Shown: piece after piece, positions 34,063-59,300 of the stretch | How the letters are laid out: each line of letters begins with the position of its first letter | Numbering within the stretch: the first letter of the stretch is position 1 | Assembly (NCBI GenBank): GCA_037447655.1 | Contig: JBBHKE010000861.1 | Span: 32,729-96,728 of the forward strand | Direction of reading: 5' to 3' | Source of the DNA: Zygnema cylindricum | Lineage: Eukaryota > Streptophyta > Zygnematophyceae > Zygnematales > Zygnemataceae | DNA: 64,000 bases | Notes under the pieces: model-generated | Databases searched by the model: none | Seen by the model: the letters and a program-made list of their open reading frames with translations, nothing else | What the model was told of the DNA's origin: nothing | Made by a program: the position numbers and the translations under genes

Positions 34063-34485
34063 TGTAACAGGGTTACAGAATTGAGCGCTTTGGATCGGAG
34101 TAGGGTGGATGCTAAAGTTGCGATGTTAGAGCAGCGCAACGGCGATGTGAGATTAGCGCCGCATAACAACATAAGAATCTAGTATAGCAGCAGAGCAACG
34201 CAACGTAGTAGTATAGCAACGCAACAGATTGTAGATTAATCTGGGTTGTTATATAATATAGTTTGGATAAGTATTGATTGACCGAGAAGGTCCACGTGTA
34301 CATAAGTGTAGCACTTGGTTGACTAGCTGCTAGCTAGTACTAACAATTCAGCAAGCCTAGCCAAAGGCAACCCTTTTGGAAGTAGACTTCTGCAACGAGC
34401 ATTCAATCTTGTAATCTCTTCCTGATTAATAAAGTCCCAATTCTTACTGTGTATGCCGTGTATGCCGTGTATCCCTGCTGTTGCA
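34063..34485 (+). mobile_element. 3' LTR (423 bp)
   Basis: It begins TGTAACAGGG right after a polypurine tract and ends TGTTGCA, the near-complement of its start. A TATA-like element (ttatataatatag) lies near 34248, and attaataaag at about 34425 could be a polyadenylation signal. The partner 5' LTR is not in the window. Confidence 0.7.
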
Positions 34486-34670
34486 ACGAGTGAATCTTTG
34501 GGATTATTCCGCCGTGCATTGCCGAGGTGGTGTTATCATCTTGTCCTTTTTCACTCCACTTTAGGTGGAGCCACTCAAATTGAGCCACGTATATAAAAAC
34601 TTATTTTACAGACGTTACGCGATGTAATCGAGGCTTCTGTATTACATAAATATTGCTGTCCGTACTATTA

Positions 34671-34884
34671 CCACCGCGAATCGTTATTAGCGTCAAGGTT
34701 TTTTTCGCCACTTAAAACGTCTTTTCTCCGTACACACTTGTCAGATTGTGGATCTGACGGTTGTGATTGAAAGGTAACATTCTTAGATTCCGATTGGAGG
34801 TCTCAAATTGAAAATTTGACAGGTGTGTACGGAGAAAAGATGTTTTCAGAAAAAAAAACTAAATATAAAAGCGATTCACGGTGG
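34671..34884. mobile_element. MITE, family A
   Basis: TA-flanked CCACCGCGAATCGTTATTAGCG and AGCGATTCACGGTGG. The inner arms cttttctccgtacacac and gtgtgtacggagaaaag can pair. Confidence 0.85.
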
Positions 34885-35161
34885 TACAGAGACCTCCTGA
34901 TGAAACCACACCCTAAGTAATAACGTCACAATGGTGGCCGCGCCATTTGGCTGATGCACCACGCCATTTTGGACAATTTTCATTTTGTCCGTTTTGAAGA
35001 ACTGTACTACTGTACTGTATCGATCATAGATCTTGTTCGTTCTGGACTGAGCAGCTCTGCAATCTTGTCGCATAAGACAAGACGACAAGTTAAAGCCATC
35101 ATAGCTGACAAAACAGAAAAGTTAAGGGCGAAAAACCATGCCACGTCAAAATATGACACTC

Positions 35162-35780
35162 TTGCGTGGTTCACACTTGAAAAATGGGAAAACGGTATGG
35201 TATGAAAACGGTACTTTTTTTTGTCCGCCGTGAACTGGCACGTGACGCTAGCCTACATCAACTAGCGTGTCGTGATACGAGCCACTTGTCCGTACGAAAA
35301 GTAAACGCTTTGCGGACATGATATGTACGAAACCTTCCAAACCAAAATGTACTGCCACGCAAGCGTTTTTACAGACCAAAAACAACCGCGAAGGATCTTT
35401 TTTTTCCATCGTTTTTTTTTTTTTTTTTGACATTACGTGTTCTCTTATCTGATTGGTCCTCTAGTTTGTTCATAAGTTTGCGACGGAATGAAGTTTTGTA
35501 CGGTTCACGTCCGTGCGCTTCGTTTTCAAAATTCTTCAAAAACGAAAAAGTGCATTCCAAACATGATGTCCGATAGCTGACGGCAGTTGCCGTTTGCTAT
35601 ATGCAGCTGTCTAGTTTTGACGCATAAAACTGCGTTTTTTGTCCGCCGCTACGCTCCAAAAAGGTCAAACCAACCGCCCCAACCGTCACCGCCGCGTTTT
35701 TTGTCATTTTTTGAAATTTGGCGTACGGATCCCAAAATTTATGACATCCGTTTTCCCATTTTTCAAGTGTGAACCACGCA
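35162..35780. mobile_element. Inverted-repeat element (619 bp)
   Basis: The left end TTGCGTGGTTCACACTTGAA plus AAATGGGAAAACGG is repeated as the reverse complement at 35748-35780 (ccgttttcccatttttcaag, tgtgaaccacgca). A possible 3-bp TCT duplication flanks it. It has no coding frame. It contains the block shared with 21450-21545. Confidence 0.75.
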
Positions 35781-36003
35781 TCTGTAAAGGGAATCTCCTG
35801 AAATCATAAATCGTGAAATGATTCTGTTTTGTATTCCGGGGAAAGTTCATGTAGGCTTCTTGTAGATTTGGAAGATTGCTTGACGCCGAAATCGGAACAC
35901 GTTCATTGGTCAGGTCATAAAATCTGATGGATTTTATGGAGCGGTAGTACGGTCAGATGACTTCCGCCTTTCTAGGAGTTGACGGATTACCTGGATTCTT
36001 CTA

Positions 36004-36222
36004 CAACGTGAATTCGTTGTTAGGGGTTAATGTTTTTTTCGTCTCTTTAAACATATATTTTCCGTACACATATAATGGTTCTTAGATCTGACGGTTTTTA
36101 TTGAAAGGCAAGATTCTCAGCTTTCGATTGACGGTCTCAAATTGAAAATCCGACAAGTGTGTACAGAGAAAAGATGTCTTAAGTGGCGAAAAAACTATTA
36201 ACCCCTAATAGCGATACACGTG
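36004..36222. mobile_element. MITE, family A
   Basis: TA-flanked, eroded left tip CAACGTGAATTCGTTGTTAG and right tip CTAATAGCGATACACGTG. The core gattctcagctttcgattga and cggtctcaaattgaaaatcc is intact. Confidence 0.8.
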
Positions 36223-37148
36223 TAGGTGAGCTGGCAATGTGCCAGCAACGTGGAAAACTTTTTGGGCCTATGGCCATAAAGGAGCGTATGAGATTGGATG
36301 CGATTGGCGAAAAATACGCTAGAACTAACAAATAAATCAAGTCTAATTTTTTTCTTTGAAACGACAAAAGATCAGATTTGCTGAGCTTTACGTCCGGTCA
36401 AAAAGTCTCCAATTGCTGCCTGTCATATGGCCTGTTAACACCGAATCTTTTTTGACGACCACAAATAGACGGTCGATGAAATCTTGTACAGCCGTGCACC
36501 GACAAAATGCTTTGGAGAATTCGCCGGAAGTACAGCTTTCTGAGAAAAAGCTCCAAATTAAAAGTTTCTGTGGTCTATTTTTCCGAAACAGGTCAAAACA
36601 CGTAGGATGACGTCACTGTAAAGGGCCAGGCAAACGTTTGGAGCGGCTCATTCATTTTTTTGTCAGAATCGTTCGCTTACAGTTTCTTTCTGAGGGTTTT
36701 TTAGGGGCCTTTTAGGGTTTTAAGGGTTTCTTAGGGTTTTTAGGACCTAAAAAACCTTTAAAAAATGACCGATCAGCAGTGCGCCAATGCCGCCTCTTTT
36801 GATTTTAAATTTTGTAATATGACGTCAATACGTACTAAAAACATAAATTAATTGATGAAATAACCTGTTTTTTGACCTGTTCCGACGTTTTAAAGGTAAC
36901 TTTCGGACGGAGCAAGTAATTTATTTTTTTCGCGTGCCGGCTAACCGTCAGTCGTCTGGATGCTGAGTTGACGGTCGTACGGCGTACGCTCTGTGAATCC
37001 GCTCTTACGTTTTCAACTTCCAAATTGAAAATCAGGAAAAAAAAGCTGTTACCTGCGGTTCAGGACTTTCAGGGAGTTTCTGCGATGATAGTGAGCTGGT
37101 AAAAATGACAACCCTACCGCGATTGGCGCTAAACCCTAAGGTTCAGTA

Positions 37149-37365
37149 CACCGTCGATCGTATTTAGCGTGTATGTTTTTTTTGTCTCTTAAATCATTTT
37201 TTCTCCGTACATACATGTCGGATTGTGGATCTGACGGTTGCGATTGAAAGGTAAGTTTCTCAGCTATCGATTGCCGGTCTCAAATTGAAAATCGGACAAA
37301 TGTGTACGGAGAAAAGATATTTTTAGTGGCGAAAAAAGCATACACGCTAAATACGATCGACGGTG
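37149..37365. mobile_element. MITE, family A, well preserved
   Basis: TA-flanked tips CACCGTCGATCGTATTTAGCG and CGCTAAATACGATCGACGGTG are perfect complements over 21 bp, and the flanks ttcag/ctgta extend the symmetry. The core gacggttgcgattgaaaggt is present. Confidence 0.9.
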
Positions 37366-39262
37366 TACTGTACTTTTGGAAAATTCTCCGTAAAACGCGC
37401 GTTTGCCGTTTCAAAAAAAAAGAGGATCGTCTCAGGGATCAGCCAGAAGGCTGAAGATCGGATTCGGGTAGAGACAGGGTAATTATTTTAGTGCGTTTTC
37501 TGTCGTTTCTATATGAATGCTGGCGTTTTCCGTACGAGTGCTTCGATTTCTGCATGTAACGCCAGGACAGTACAGTACAGTACAGTACTGTAGTCGTGCT
37601 CGTACACTTACCCTAATTACACTATAATATATTACTGGCGGTACTGCCAGTAATCACAAATGTCGTACAGGAAAAGCCGTACATCTGTCTACAAAACTCG
37701 TACATATTTCGTACGGCTGTTACTGGCCGTAACGCTAAGTAATCGCGTATGTGTAATCAATCTACCGTACCAGGAAGTTGTCGCTATCCAGGCTGGGGAT
37801 GTTTTCTTGGACTTTGGAAGTTCTATCTTCGGAACTTTCTGTGGTAAAAATCCGTCCATGCAAGTGCGACATAACAAACAGAAGCAAATCTAGACTAATC
37901 TGTTTTGTGCTTTTGTCGCGCGAATTTATTTCACTCGAGTGTAGCGACGCCCCTGAAGATAAGGGTGACTTCTAAAGGACAATATCTGACTCATCGTATG
38001 CACGCGGCAGCATCTTATGAAAAGACTGCCCCTCGGTTCATTTTCCATCATCTTGTCTTGGATCTTAGTGTAGCCCTCGGGCTGCACAAAGATTCAAGAA
38101 AATTATCAGAGTCGGGGAGAGCACGTCGCGACAAAAGATGGTTACAGGCTCTATAAACACGATTGTTTTCTTCGATCCAAGAAATATGACAACATGGAAT
38201 AACGCCCTGAAGAGCCCAGATGCAAATCGGACAAAATTTGCGGAGCAGCCGGCGAAAAGTCAAAACACCGTTATAAAGGTTTTAATGATCTTTTTATTTT
38301 TCCCAGCTGTCAAAAGTCATTTTCAAGATTTGACGCCTGGCAAAGATTACAAAGGGATCGAGTTTCACATTATGTACGGTCATGGATGCCACCATGTGAT
38401 GGATTATACGATAGAGGCTTATCAGCCTCTCGGAGGAAGCCACCTGGATCGTCGGCAATTCAATGTCGCGAGCAGCCCATAGTAAAAGATTTCTTAGCTG
38501 TCGGCCGTACATAAAATATGTCATATTAGGACAAGGAAACAGGACAGATCACAGATATCTCTGCCTCGGAAATCGCACGAATTTCAAAGTTTGGGTATCA
38601 AATTATCAATGGTAAACTGGCCTTTCCTGAAGTAGCGTCACACGTGCATAAAAAGTGCGCTCCTTCCCCCCCCCACCTATTAGGGTTTCCGTAGCACCGA
38701 GTTCGAACTGGGATAGGGCGCACGTAATTCCTAATACGACAGGATTTATGCTGATTTGTGGTACATATAAGCGTACGATTACCACAATTTTATGTACCCA
38801 TGATGAACTTTTCAACAGGTTTTATGCAACATACAGGTGAATTCTAGTAGAACCTTTGTACGATCGCAAATCACATAACGCTCAGATTCATACAAATACG
38901 TGTCGTAACGTCACGCGCTCACCCTATTCGCTGTCTGTCACGTCACGTCAAATTGGAGGACGCTTGAATAAATACGTGACCGTCACGCGTTTTTCGTACA
39001 TCCACCATTCTAAATTCAATAGAGGTTTGTCCGCACGATTTATCTCGACTGCGTCCGTCACATTTTGTGGTACCGTACTTTACTATACTTTTCGTACTGT
39101 ACCTTACTTTCTACGAACCAATACGTGACATCACGCCTTGAAAAGGCCTGACTGGTCGTGCCACGTATCGCCATGATCACCTTTTTTTGTCGTTTTCTGG
39201 CGCTGCAACAGCAGCCTGTTGTCGTTAGAAAAGCTAATACTATTTCTCTTTCCTACTGCCAA

Positions 39263-39264
<2 letters not shown>
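37366..39264. other. Region upstream of the leishmanolysin-like gene, no gene supported
   Basis: There are only short overlapping frames on both strands. The longest (38138-38482 +, and its antisense frames) has no domain I recognise. 'cagtacagtacagtacagtactgta' words occur at 37568-37592. The final kilobase should hold the promoter of the gene at 39633. Confidence 0.35.

Positions 39265-39343
<79 letters not shown>
39265..39343. repeat. (CT)n microsatellite in leishmanolysin 5' region
   Basis: About 39 uninterrupted CT dinucleotides roughly 290 bp upstream of the inferred ATG, probably in the promoter or 5'UTR. Confidence 0.95.
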
Positions 39344-39346
<3 letters not shown>

Positions 39347-39632
39347 ACTTTCGTTTTCTGTCTTAGGGTTTCGTACGGTTTCTAGGTTTTCTATTGTTGT
39401 ACGGATTCCTCCTGTTTTATTTTTCCTCTTTGTTGTTCTTGTCTTATCTTCGCTCTCTTTATTACTGTGTATCCGTTTTGTCTTTTCTATCTCTTTGTTT
39501 TGCGAATATTCGTGGAGCTTGTCCGGAGGTTCCTCATGAAACCCTACACGTGTGAAGCAGTAGTCTGGATTAGGGTTAACGGAGAGAGAGAAGGAGAGGC
39601 GAGGAGGGAGGAGGAGGAGGAAGCTCTCAGCA

Positions 39633-52760
<13,128 letters not shown>

Positions 52761-54679
52761 ATTCACAATTTGGGACAAAGGAGACGGAAAAGCACAATAC
52801 TTCTCCGTTTATTTCTCTATCTCTCTTTTTTTTTCGTATGGCGAAATCGTCCAAACTTTTAATATGTGGAGAATTTTTTTGTTACTTCTTCTCCTTACTT
52901 CAAAACGCAGTTTTTCCCTTTTATATTCGTTCTTTTAATTTTAAATGGTCAAAGTTAAACTGACCTGCTGTACTTAGAAAAATATGGTTTTATTGAATGC
53001 GATTATTTTAATACGGTTTTACTACATTTTTTTCAATTCAAGGCGGAAAAAAATAGAGTTTTTCGTCTCCTCTGGACTCCGACCGACCTCCACCGGCAAA
53101 AGGAGAAACTTTTTTTGGGTTCGGAGTTCTCGAGAATAATGCCACTTTTTTTCGTTTTTTTTTTAAATTTCTTTAAGCTAATGCTAGCCTAGGTATGTGT
53201 TAATCTTGCACCAGTCAACCCTGGTTTATTAAATAGAATAAGTTTTCTCGCCTCAAATATGTGGGGACTCAAAAATGTATTTTTTTAAACAAAGTTCGAG
53301 AGGAATGAAAAATGGTTTCTTTAATTTTATTCCGGTCTTCTTTTTTTAGGTATTTCACCGAGCTTGTGGAATAAACATAATATTTGATGTGTTTTGAAGA
53401 ATCTGTTTTATCATGATTACTTTGCCTTCAATAAGGAGCTGGGAGACTTATCCTTTTTAACGTTTATACTTTTTTATTTTATTCTCAATTTCTCTGTGAG
53501 TTTGTGGTACATTTTATTTGTGTCTTTAGGTCGTCTTTTTTGCTTGTAAATTTTGCGATTGTAGTGTTCTTGGTCTTTTGTTTGAAACTTGTGTGACATC
53601 TGTCACTTCTATTTTTGCTTTTATTTTCCTACCATGTTCTCCCATGGTCCTTTATTCTCTCTATTTTATTATCTCTCCCTCTTTCCTTTCTTTTCTCTCT
53701 TTCTATTTCCTTTCCTATTTTTTTTCCTCTTTCGCACATTCTTTCTCTCTCTCTCCCTCCTCTTCAAACTCCTTTTTTCTCTTTCTATTTTAATCCCTTT
53801 TTTTTTCTTTCTTCTCTTTTTCTCTTTTTTTTTCTCTCCTTTTTCTTTTCCCCCCTCTTTCTCTTTATCTCTCTATCTCCATTTCACCTGTTTCAATTTT
53901 TCCGGAAGGACTTGGGAGAGCTGATATTTATCCCATCCATTGGGTTTTAGTTGTTGATCATGGATTGATGTTGTTTATCAGGGTTTATTTCTAATTGTTA
54001 TTTTCTGCTACTTTGGAGGTCGAATCAGGAAGAGGTCCCAGTGGGCAGTCGTATTTAAAGAATGAAATGATTTTGTTTGAAGTTGTTTTCAATTTCGATT
54101 TTCAAATAACAAAGTGTCCTCGGAAAAGAATAAAGATGTGCGGAAATGCGCAAAGAAATGTTCCAAATATCATGAATGATCAGGTAGAAAACGACAATTG
54201 GACGACTGATGGAAATAGAGAAATGGTGATAGAAGATGGCGATAGTGCTCGGAAAGACAATTTTATTTTTCCCAAACAGGTTTCACTATGCGGCATTTTT
54301 TTGACCAAAAATTACAAAATAGAATTAATGATATTATTAAAAGAAGTGGACTACTATTAGCCATGTCTCACTACTGCAGTAGTATGATACATTCTAATGC
54401 TGCATTTACATTAATAATTATTTACTCCACTAGTGATGGTCTGTGCACACCATCTTTATCAGAGTAAAGAGATTATTGATGTGAGGCACGGCTGTTTTCG
54501 GACCTTCTAAAGAATCAGTGTAAGGAAAAAAACAATTAATATCATTGTACTATATTGTAAGTTCGAGGGGTAAAGTTGAGGGACACCAATGTGGTATCAT
54601 GTACGGTATAATTTTGGGAATTGGAGAGCATTCATCTCCCACAATCACATGTGCATCTAGTATATCCTTCTCGAGATCT
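52761..54679. other. Leishmanolysin 3' flank, no gene supported
   Basis: 52761-53600 is probably 3'UTR and flank, AT-rich. 53640-53880 is a pyrimidine tract. 53995-54360 has a 121-codon open frame with no recognisable domain and no supporting context. Confidence 0.4.
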
Positions 54680-54844
54680 CTCTCCCATCTCCCTGTCCCT
54701 TTCCCTCCCCCTCTCCCTCTCCCTCTCCCTCTCCCTCTCCCTATCCCTATCCCTCCCCCTCCCCCTCCCCCTCTCCCTTCTCCCCTCTTCCCTCTCCCCT
54801 CTCCCCTCTCCCCTCTCCCCTCTCCCCTCTCCCTCTCCCTCTCC
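54680..54844. repeat. CCCTCT low-complexity tract
   Basis: (CCCTCT)n and (CCCCT)n ends exactly where the copia LTR begins. Its last bases TCTCC form the left copy of the element's target duplication. Confidence 0.95.
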
Positions 54845-56263
54845 TATTAGAGATGAAGTCATGATGACAAATAGAGTGGAAGGAAAGGGGACAGAATAAT
54901 TTCGACTTTTTATAATTTGAAAACTGTTGTAAAACAAGAGGAAAGGACAAGCTAAATAGAGAAAATATCTCGAGAGTGACCTCTCGAGAACTAGTTGTAC
55001 TTTCCTGTTCTGAAGAGGCACTTGACCCTTCGGCCAATAGCCACGGTCAAGATTTATAAACAGATCTTGACCAGAATCTTATCACGTAGGAATCTATTGA
55101 CTGTAGAACACAGTCAGACTGAATTACAGCAATCCTATTTTGCCACACCTATTTTGTCCACTCTCCGATTCTCACCAACTCAGTTCACCACCGCCCTTTG
55201 GTTTCGCCTTCGCCTGCCCCATCCTCCTTTACTTGGCTCTCTTGTTTGTGCATGTGGTCGTGTCTTGAGGCCCGATGGTGTCCATTTGCTTCGTTGCTCC
55301 CATGGGGGAGATTTGATCCAGGCGCACGACACTATTCGAGACACCCGTTGCTACTATTGCTTCAGAAGGGGGCTTTTCTGTGCGTCGAGAGGTTTCTCAT
55401 ATTATTCCCTCGCGTCGGATCGATGTTGTTTTGCTTGATGGTGCCTGTCGCATTTTCGGTGATATTGTTCGGGCGAACCCCACTTCAGCTACAGTTGTCG
55501 GTCAGGCGGCTCTACATCTTGGGGTGGCAGCTCGTGATGCTGCTAAGGCGAAGGAGCTTGATTATGCCCACCGGGACCCTATGGATGACTTTATTCCGAT
55601 GGCGATTGAGATCTTTGGTTGTTTGGGTGTTGCACTGGACGAGTTTTTCCGTACTTGTGCTCGACGTGCTTTCGAGCGTCGAGGACCTGGGAGCCCTCCT
55701 CCTTCGGTCCTTACTTCTTTTTACTGTCAACTTTTATCTGTGGCTCTACTGCGAGTGCAGGCTTCTATTCTCCTCAAGCTTCTATTCTCCTCCGATCGAC
55801 TGTTGCGGTTATGGATCGTCGCCGTGCTCCGGAACTTCCTCAACGTGCTCCCCCGGGCTGGGGGACTTACGGGGTTGTTTTTCGTAGATATTTAATTGAG
55901 TTAGGGTTGGGGTTGGGGTTTGTAGTTTTGTTTTTGTGAGTTGCCGTGCTTTTCATTCTGAGTTAGGGTGCTTTTATTTTCCTTTTTGTTGTTTCCTTTT
56001 TTTGGGTGTGTTTTTGTCGCTCTTTTTGTTTTTTATTGTTGTTTTTCAGTGTTAGTCATGCCACCCCCTTTTGTACCCCCACACTCAGATGGTTTACCAT
56101 CGTGCTTTTTAATTTATCCTGCATTTCACATCCTAGATACTAGGACAGACTGCTCAGATTACAGAATTCTGAATATCGAAATCCTAGAAAACATATTTCA
56201 GAATTTCGACATTTAAAAACATTGTCAGAAAACTAGCTTCTATCAAAGACTACTTTTCTAACA
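54845..56263 (-). repeat. copia 3' LTR, split by an insertion
   Basis: Parts 54845-55137 and 56136-56263 together match 60545-60967. The junction words are ...cagcaatccta and atcctagatactagg..., with ATCCTA duplicated on either side of the inserted 55138-56129. Confidence 0.93.
55138..56129 (+). mobile_element. 5'-truncated LINE fragment nested in the copia LTR
   Basis: Plus-strand frames contain RPDGVHLLRCSHGGDLIQAH, REVSHIIPSRRIDVVLLDGA, PMAIEIFGCLGVALDEFFR and ARRAFERRGPGSPPPSV. This is the C-terminal domain shared with 28590-31641, then a 3' UTR with CTCAGATGGTTTACCATC. The 6-bp duplication ATCCTA (55132-55137 and 56130-56135) marks target-primed insertion. A frame break near 55350-55400 shows it is not functional. 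Confidence 0.85.
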
Positions 56264-56332
56264 CCCCTTCTCTTTGTTAGAAGGTAAAACCAGCAGAAGC
56301 TCGATGTAATTCGACTGACGTCGATGAAGAGA

Positions 56333-59300
56333 CTAGGTAAGGAAATCCACCATCTGGAGAGAAGTCTGGCAGTATTGGAAGGTGAGGGTTCCAGCCGCGA
56401 TAGTTTCCCGAGTAAAGTGAAACTGAATGTCTATGTGCTTGGTTCGTCGGTGATGAACCGGGTTACTCATTAGAGCTAGAGCACCTTGGGAGTCACAGAA
56501 TATCTGAGTTGGGGAAGTCTGAGGAAATTGAAGATTTGCAAGGAGAGATCGGAGCCAGATTGTTTCTTTGGCAGCATGTGTCGCTGCCATGTATTCAGCC
56601 TCAGTTGAGGACAGAGCAACAGTGGGTTGCTTTTTGGAGGCCCAGGAGACAAGAGCTCCTCCGAGTGAGAAGCAGACACTAGAGGTGGAGCGGCGGGTGT
56701 CGAGGTCTCCCCCCCAGTCCGCATCACAAAAGCCAATGAGGGTAGGAGAGACGCCACCGGAGAAGGTAAGGCGGAGGGACTTAGTGCCTTGCAGATAGCG
56801 GAGGACTCGCTTAGCTGCCAGGAGGTGCTCAGGAGTAGGGTTAGAAACAAATTGACTCAACTGCCCGAGCGGTACAGCAATGTCTGGCCGAGTGCCAGTC
56901 ATTGCATACGTGAGACTACCGACAATGGAGCGATATAAGTCATGAATATCTCCGTGGATAGGCCCACCGGAGTTTGCAATGAGCTTGGTGTTGGCATCTA
57001 GGGGAGTGGAGACAGGAGTGCACTGGGACATGGAGAACCTTTCTAAGACTTCTGAGATATACTTTTCCTGAGATAGGTGGAGGGTTTTGGCTGGACGGTC
57101 ACGGGAGACTAAAATGCCAAGACAATACTCCAGTTCCCCTAAATCTGTCATTGAAAAATGGGAATTCAGCATGGCTTTGACTTGCAGAATTGCAGACAGA
57201 GAGGGACTGGAGAGGACAAGGTCATCGATGTAAATGATGATAATTAAAAGGGTGTCGTTTTTACCTTTGAAGAAGATGCCAAAGTCGTCTGCAAGCTTAC
57301 AAAATCCTTCACGGATGAGAATGGCTTCAAGATGCTCGCTCCAAACGCGGGGAGCTTGCTTCAAGCCGTAGAGGGATTTGAGGAGGTGACAAACGAGATG
57401 CTCAGTGCCTGGGGCGATATAACCTTCGGGTTGTCGGACAAATATTTCTTCCTTGAGCACCATAGAGGAACGCGGTCTGAACATCCATCTGATGTACGTG
57501 CCATTCTTGAGAGGCGGCGAGGGAGAGAAGAATGCGGATTGAGGCAAACTTTGCGACAGGGGCATAGGTCTCGGTGAAGTCAAGACCTTCCCTTTGAAGG
57601 AAGCCCTTAGCAACGAATCTGGCTTTAAACCGATCTAGGGTGCCGTCAGATTTGGTCTTAACTCTAAAGACCCATTTAGATCCGATGACCTTGCGGCCAT
57701 GGGGAAGAGGTGAAAGCTCCCAAGTACCATTCTTTTGAAGGGACGCAAATTCCGCATCCGTTGCTGCTTTCCAATCTGCGGCATGAGGACCAGCCATGGC
57801 AGCGGAGAAGGATAAAGGTACATCGATGGTCGCGATGTTAGCGCCGCCATGAGCTGCGCGCCGAGCTTCGATTCGGGCGCTCTTCCGGAGGATAGAGGGC
57901 TGAATGGGCAGAGAGGTCTGCGGGAGTGCAACCGGAATTGTGTAAGGGGGTGCATCTGAGGGAATCGGAGAGAGGGAGTAAGGGTATCGAAGAGAGGGAG
58001 TAAGGGTCAGAGAGTGTCCTCTGGAGAGGGAAGGAGTTTGATGGATGGGAAGGCCTGGAGGCGGTTCGGATAAGGGCTGAGATGGGGATGGTGTTGTGGA
58101 CAGAAGCAGTAGGAATGGAGAAATGAGCGGGGGGAATGACGGAAATGTTAGATGAAGGTGGAGTAGAGGAGAGGGTGAGAGGTGGAGGGGAAGGTGAAGA
58201 GGGGTGAAGGAGTTTGCTTAGGAGAGGTGTTTCATCGAATGTGACGTCGCGACTTAGTTTGACTTGACGTTCTTGAACGAACGAGCCAGATTCGATATGC
58301 TTTGGATTCGGTCGAATAGCCGACCAAGTAGCCAAGTTTTGCACGGCTGCTCCATTTTCCGCTTGGTGTAAGATCTTTAATCCAAGCGACGCTCCCGAAT
58401 ATTCAGAGATGGTTAACATTTGGTTTGGTGCCTGTCCAACCCTCATGAGGAGTGAGGTTTGGAAGGCTTGAGGTTGGGCAGAGATTCCGTAAGTAGTTGG
58501 CTGTCGTCACTGATTCTCCCCAAAAGATAGTTGGGAGTCCTGCGAAGTGCAACATGGAACGGGCCATGTTGATGACGGTACGGTTGTACCGTTCAGCCAC
58601 ACCATTTTGTTGTGGTGTATTGGGAGTAGATGTTTGATGGGTGATTCCATGAGCGGCGAGAAAAGCGGCGAATTCGGTTGAGCATAACTCCCCTCTGTTG
58701 TCCGTTCGTAGGACTTTGATTCGCAAATCGTGAAAATTTTCAACTTTTGCTTTGAATTGTTGGAATGTAGCAAAAATGTCAGATTTCCGGTGGATGAGGT
58801 AGATATGGCAGTACCGGGTTGCGTCGTCAATGAAAGTGACGAAGTATTGTGAGCCATTATGGCTCGGTACAGACATCGGTCCACATAGGTCGAAGTGGAT
58901 TAGTTCAAGTGGTCCGTTGGATCTGGACGCACTTGAAGGAAACGACGGTCGAGGGAATTTTCCTTCGACGCAACCGGAACAAAATGGAAGTTTTTGATTG
59001 ACTAAAGGGTCTAGTCCTGTTACAAGACCCTTGGTCAAGTCATAAAGACTGGAGCCGGATAGGTGACCGTATCGCAGGTGCCACTTGGAAAAAGCGATGG
59101 TTGATGAAGTGATGGCCACGTTGGCCGATCCGATGGGCGAAAAGGACGACAGGATGTAAATATTGCCTTTTTTAACGCCGAATCCAACGATAGTTTTTGT
59201 TGCAGAGAAAAAACGAACGCTATTGGTGGAAAAGACTGCCGTTGCTCCTTGCTTCAAGGCCGCGCCGACGGAAAATATATTTTTTCGTAAGGCAGGTACG

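Noticed and set aside
38138-38482. 114-codon open frame with a possible His/Cys motif
   Set aside because: No recognisable family, no splice-linked neighbours, and antisense frames are equally open. Left as unassigned intergenic sequence.
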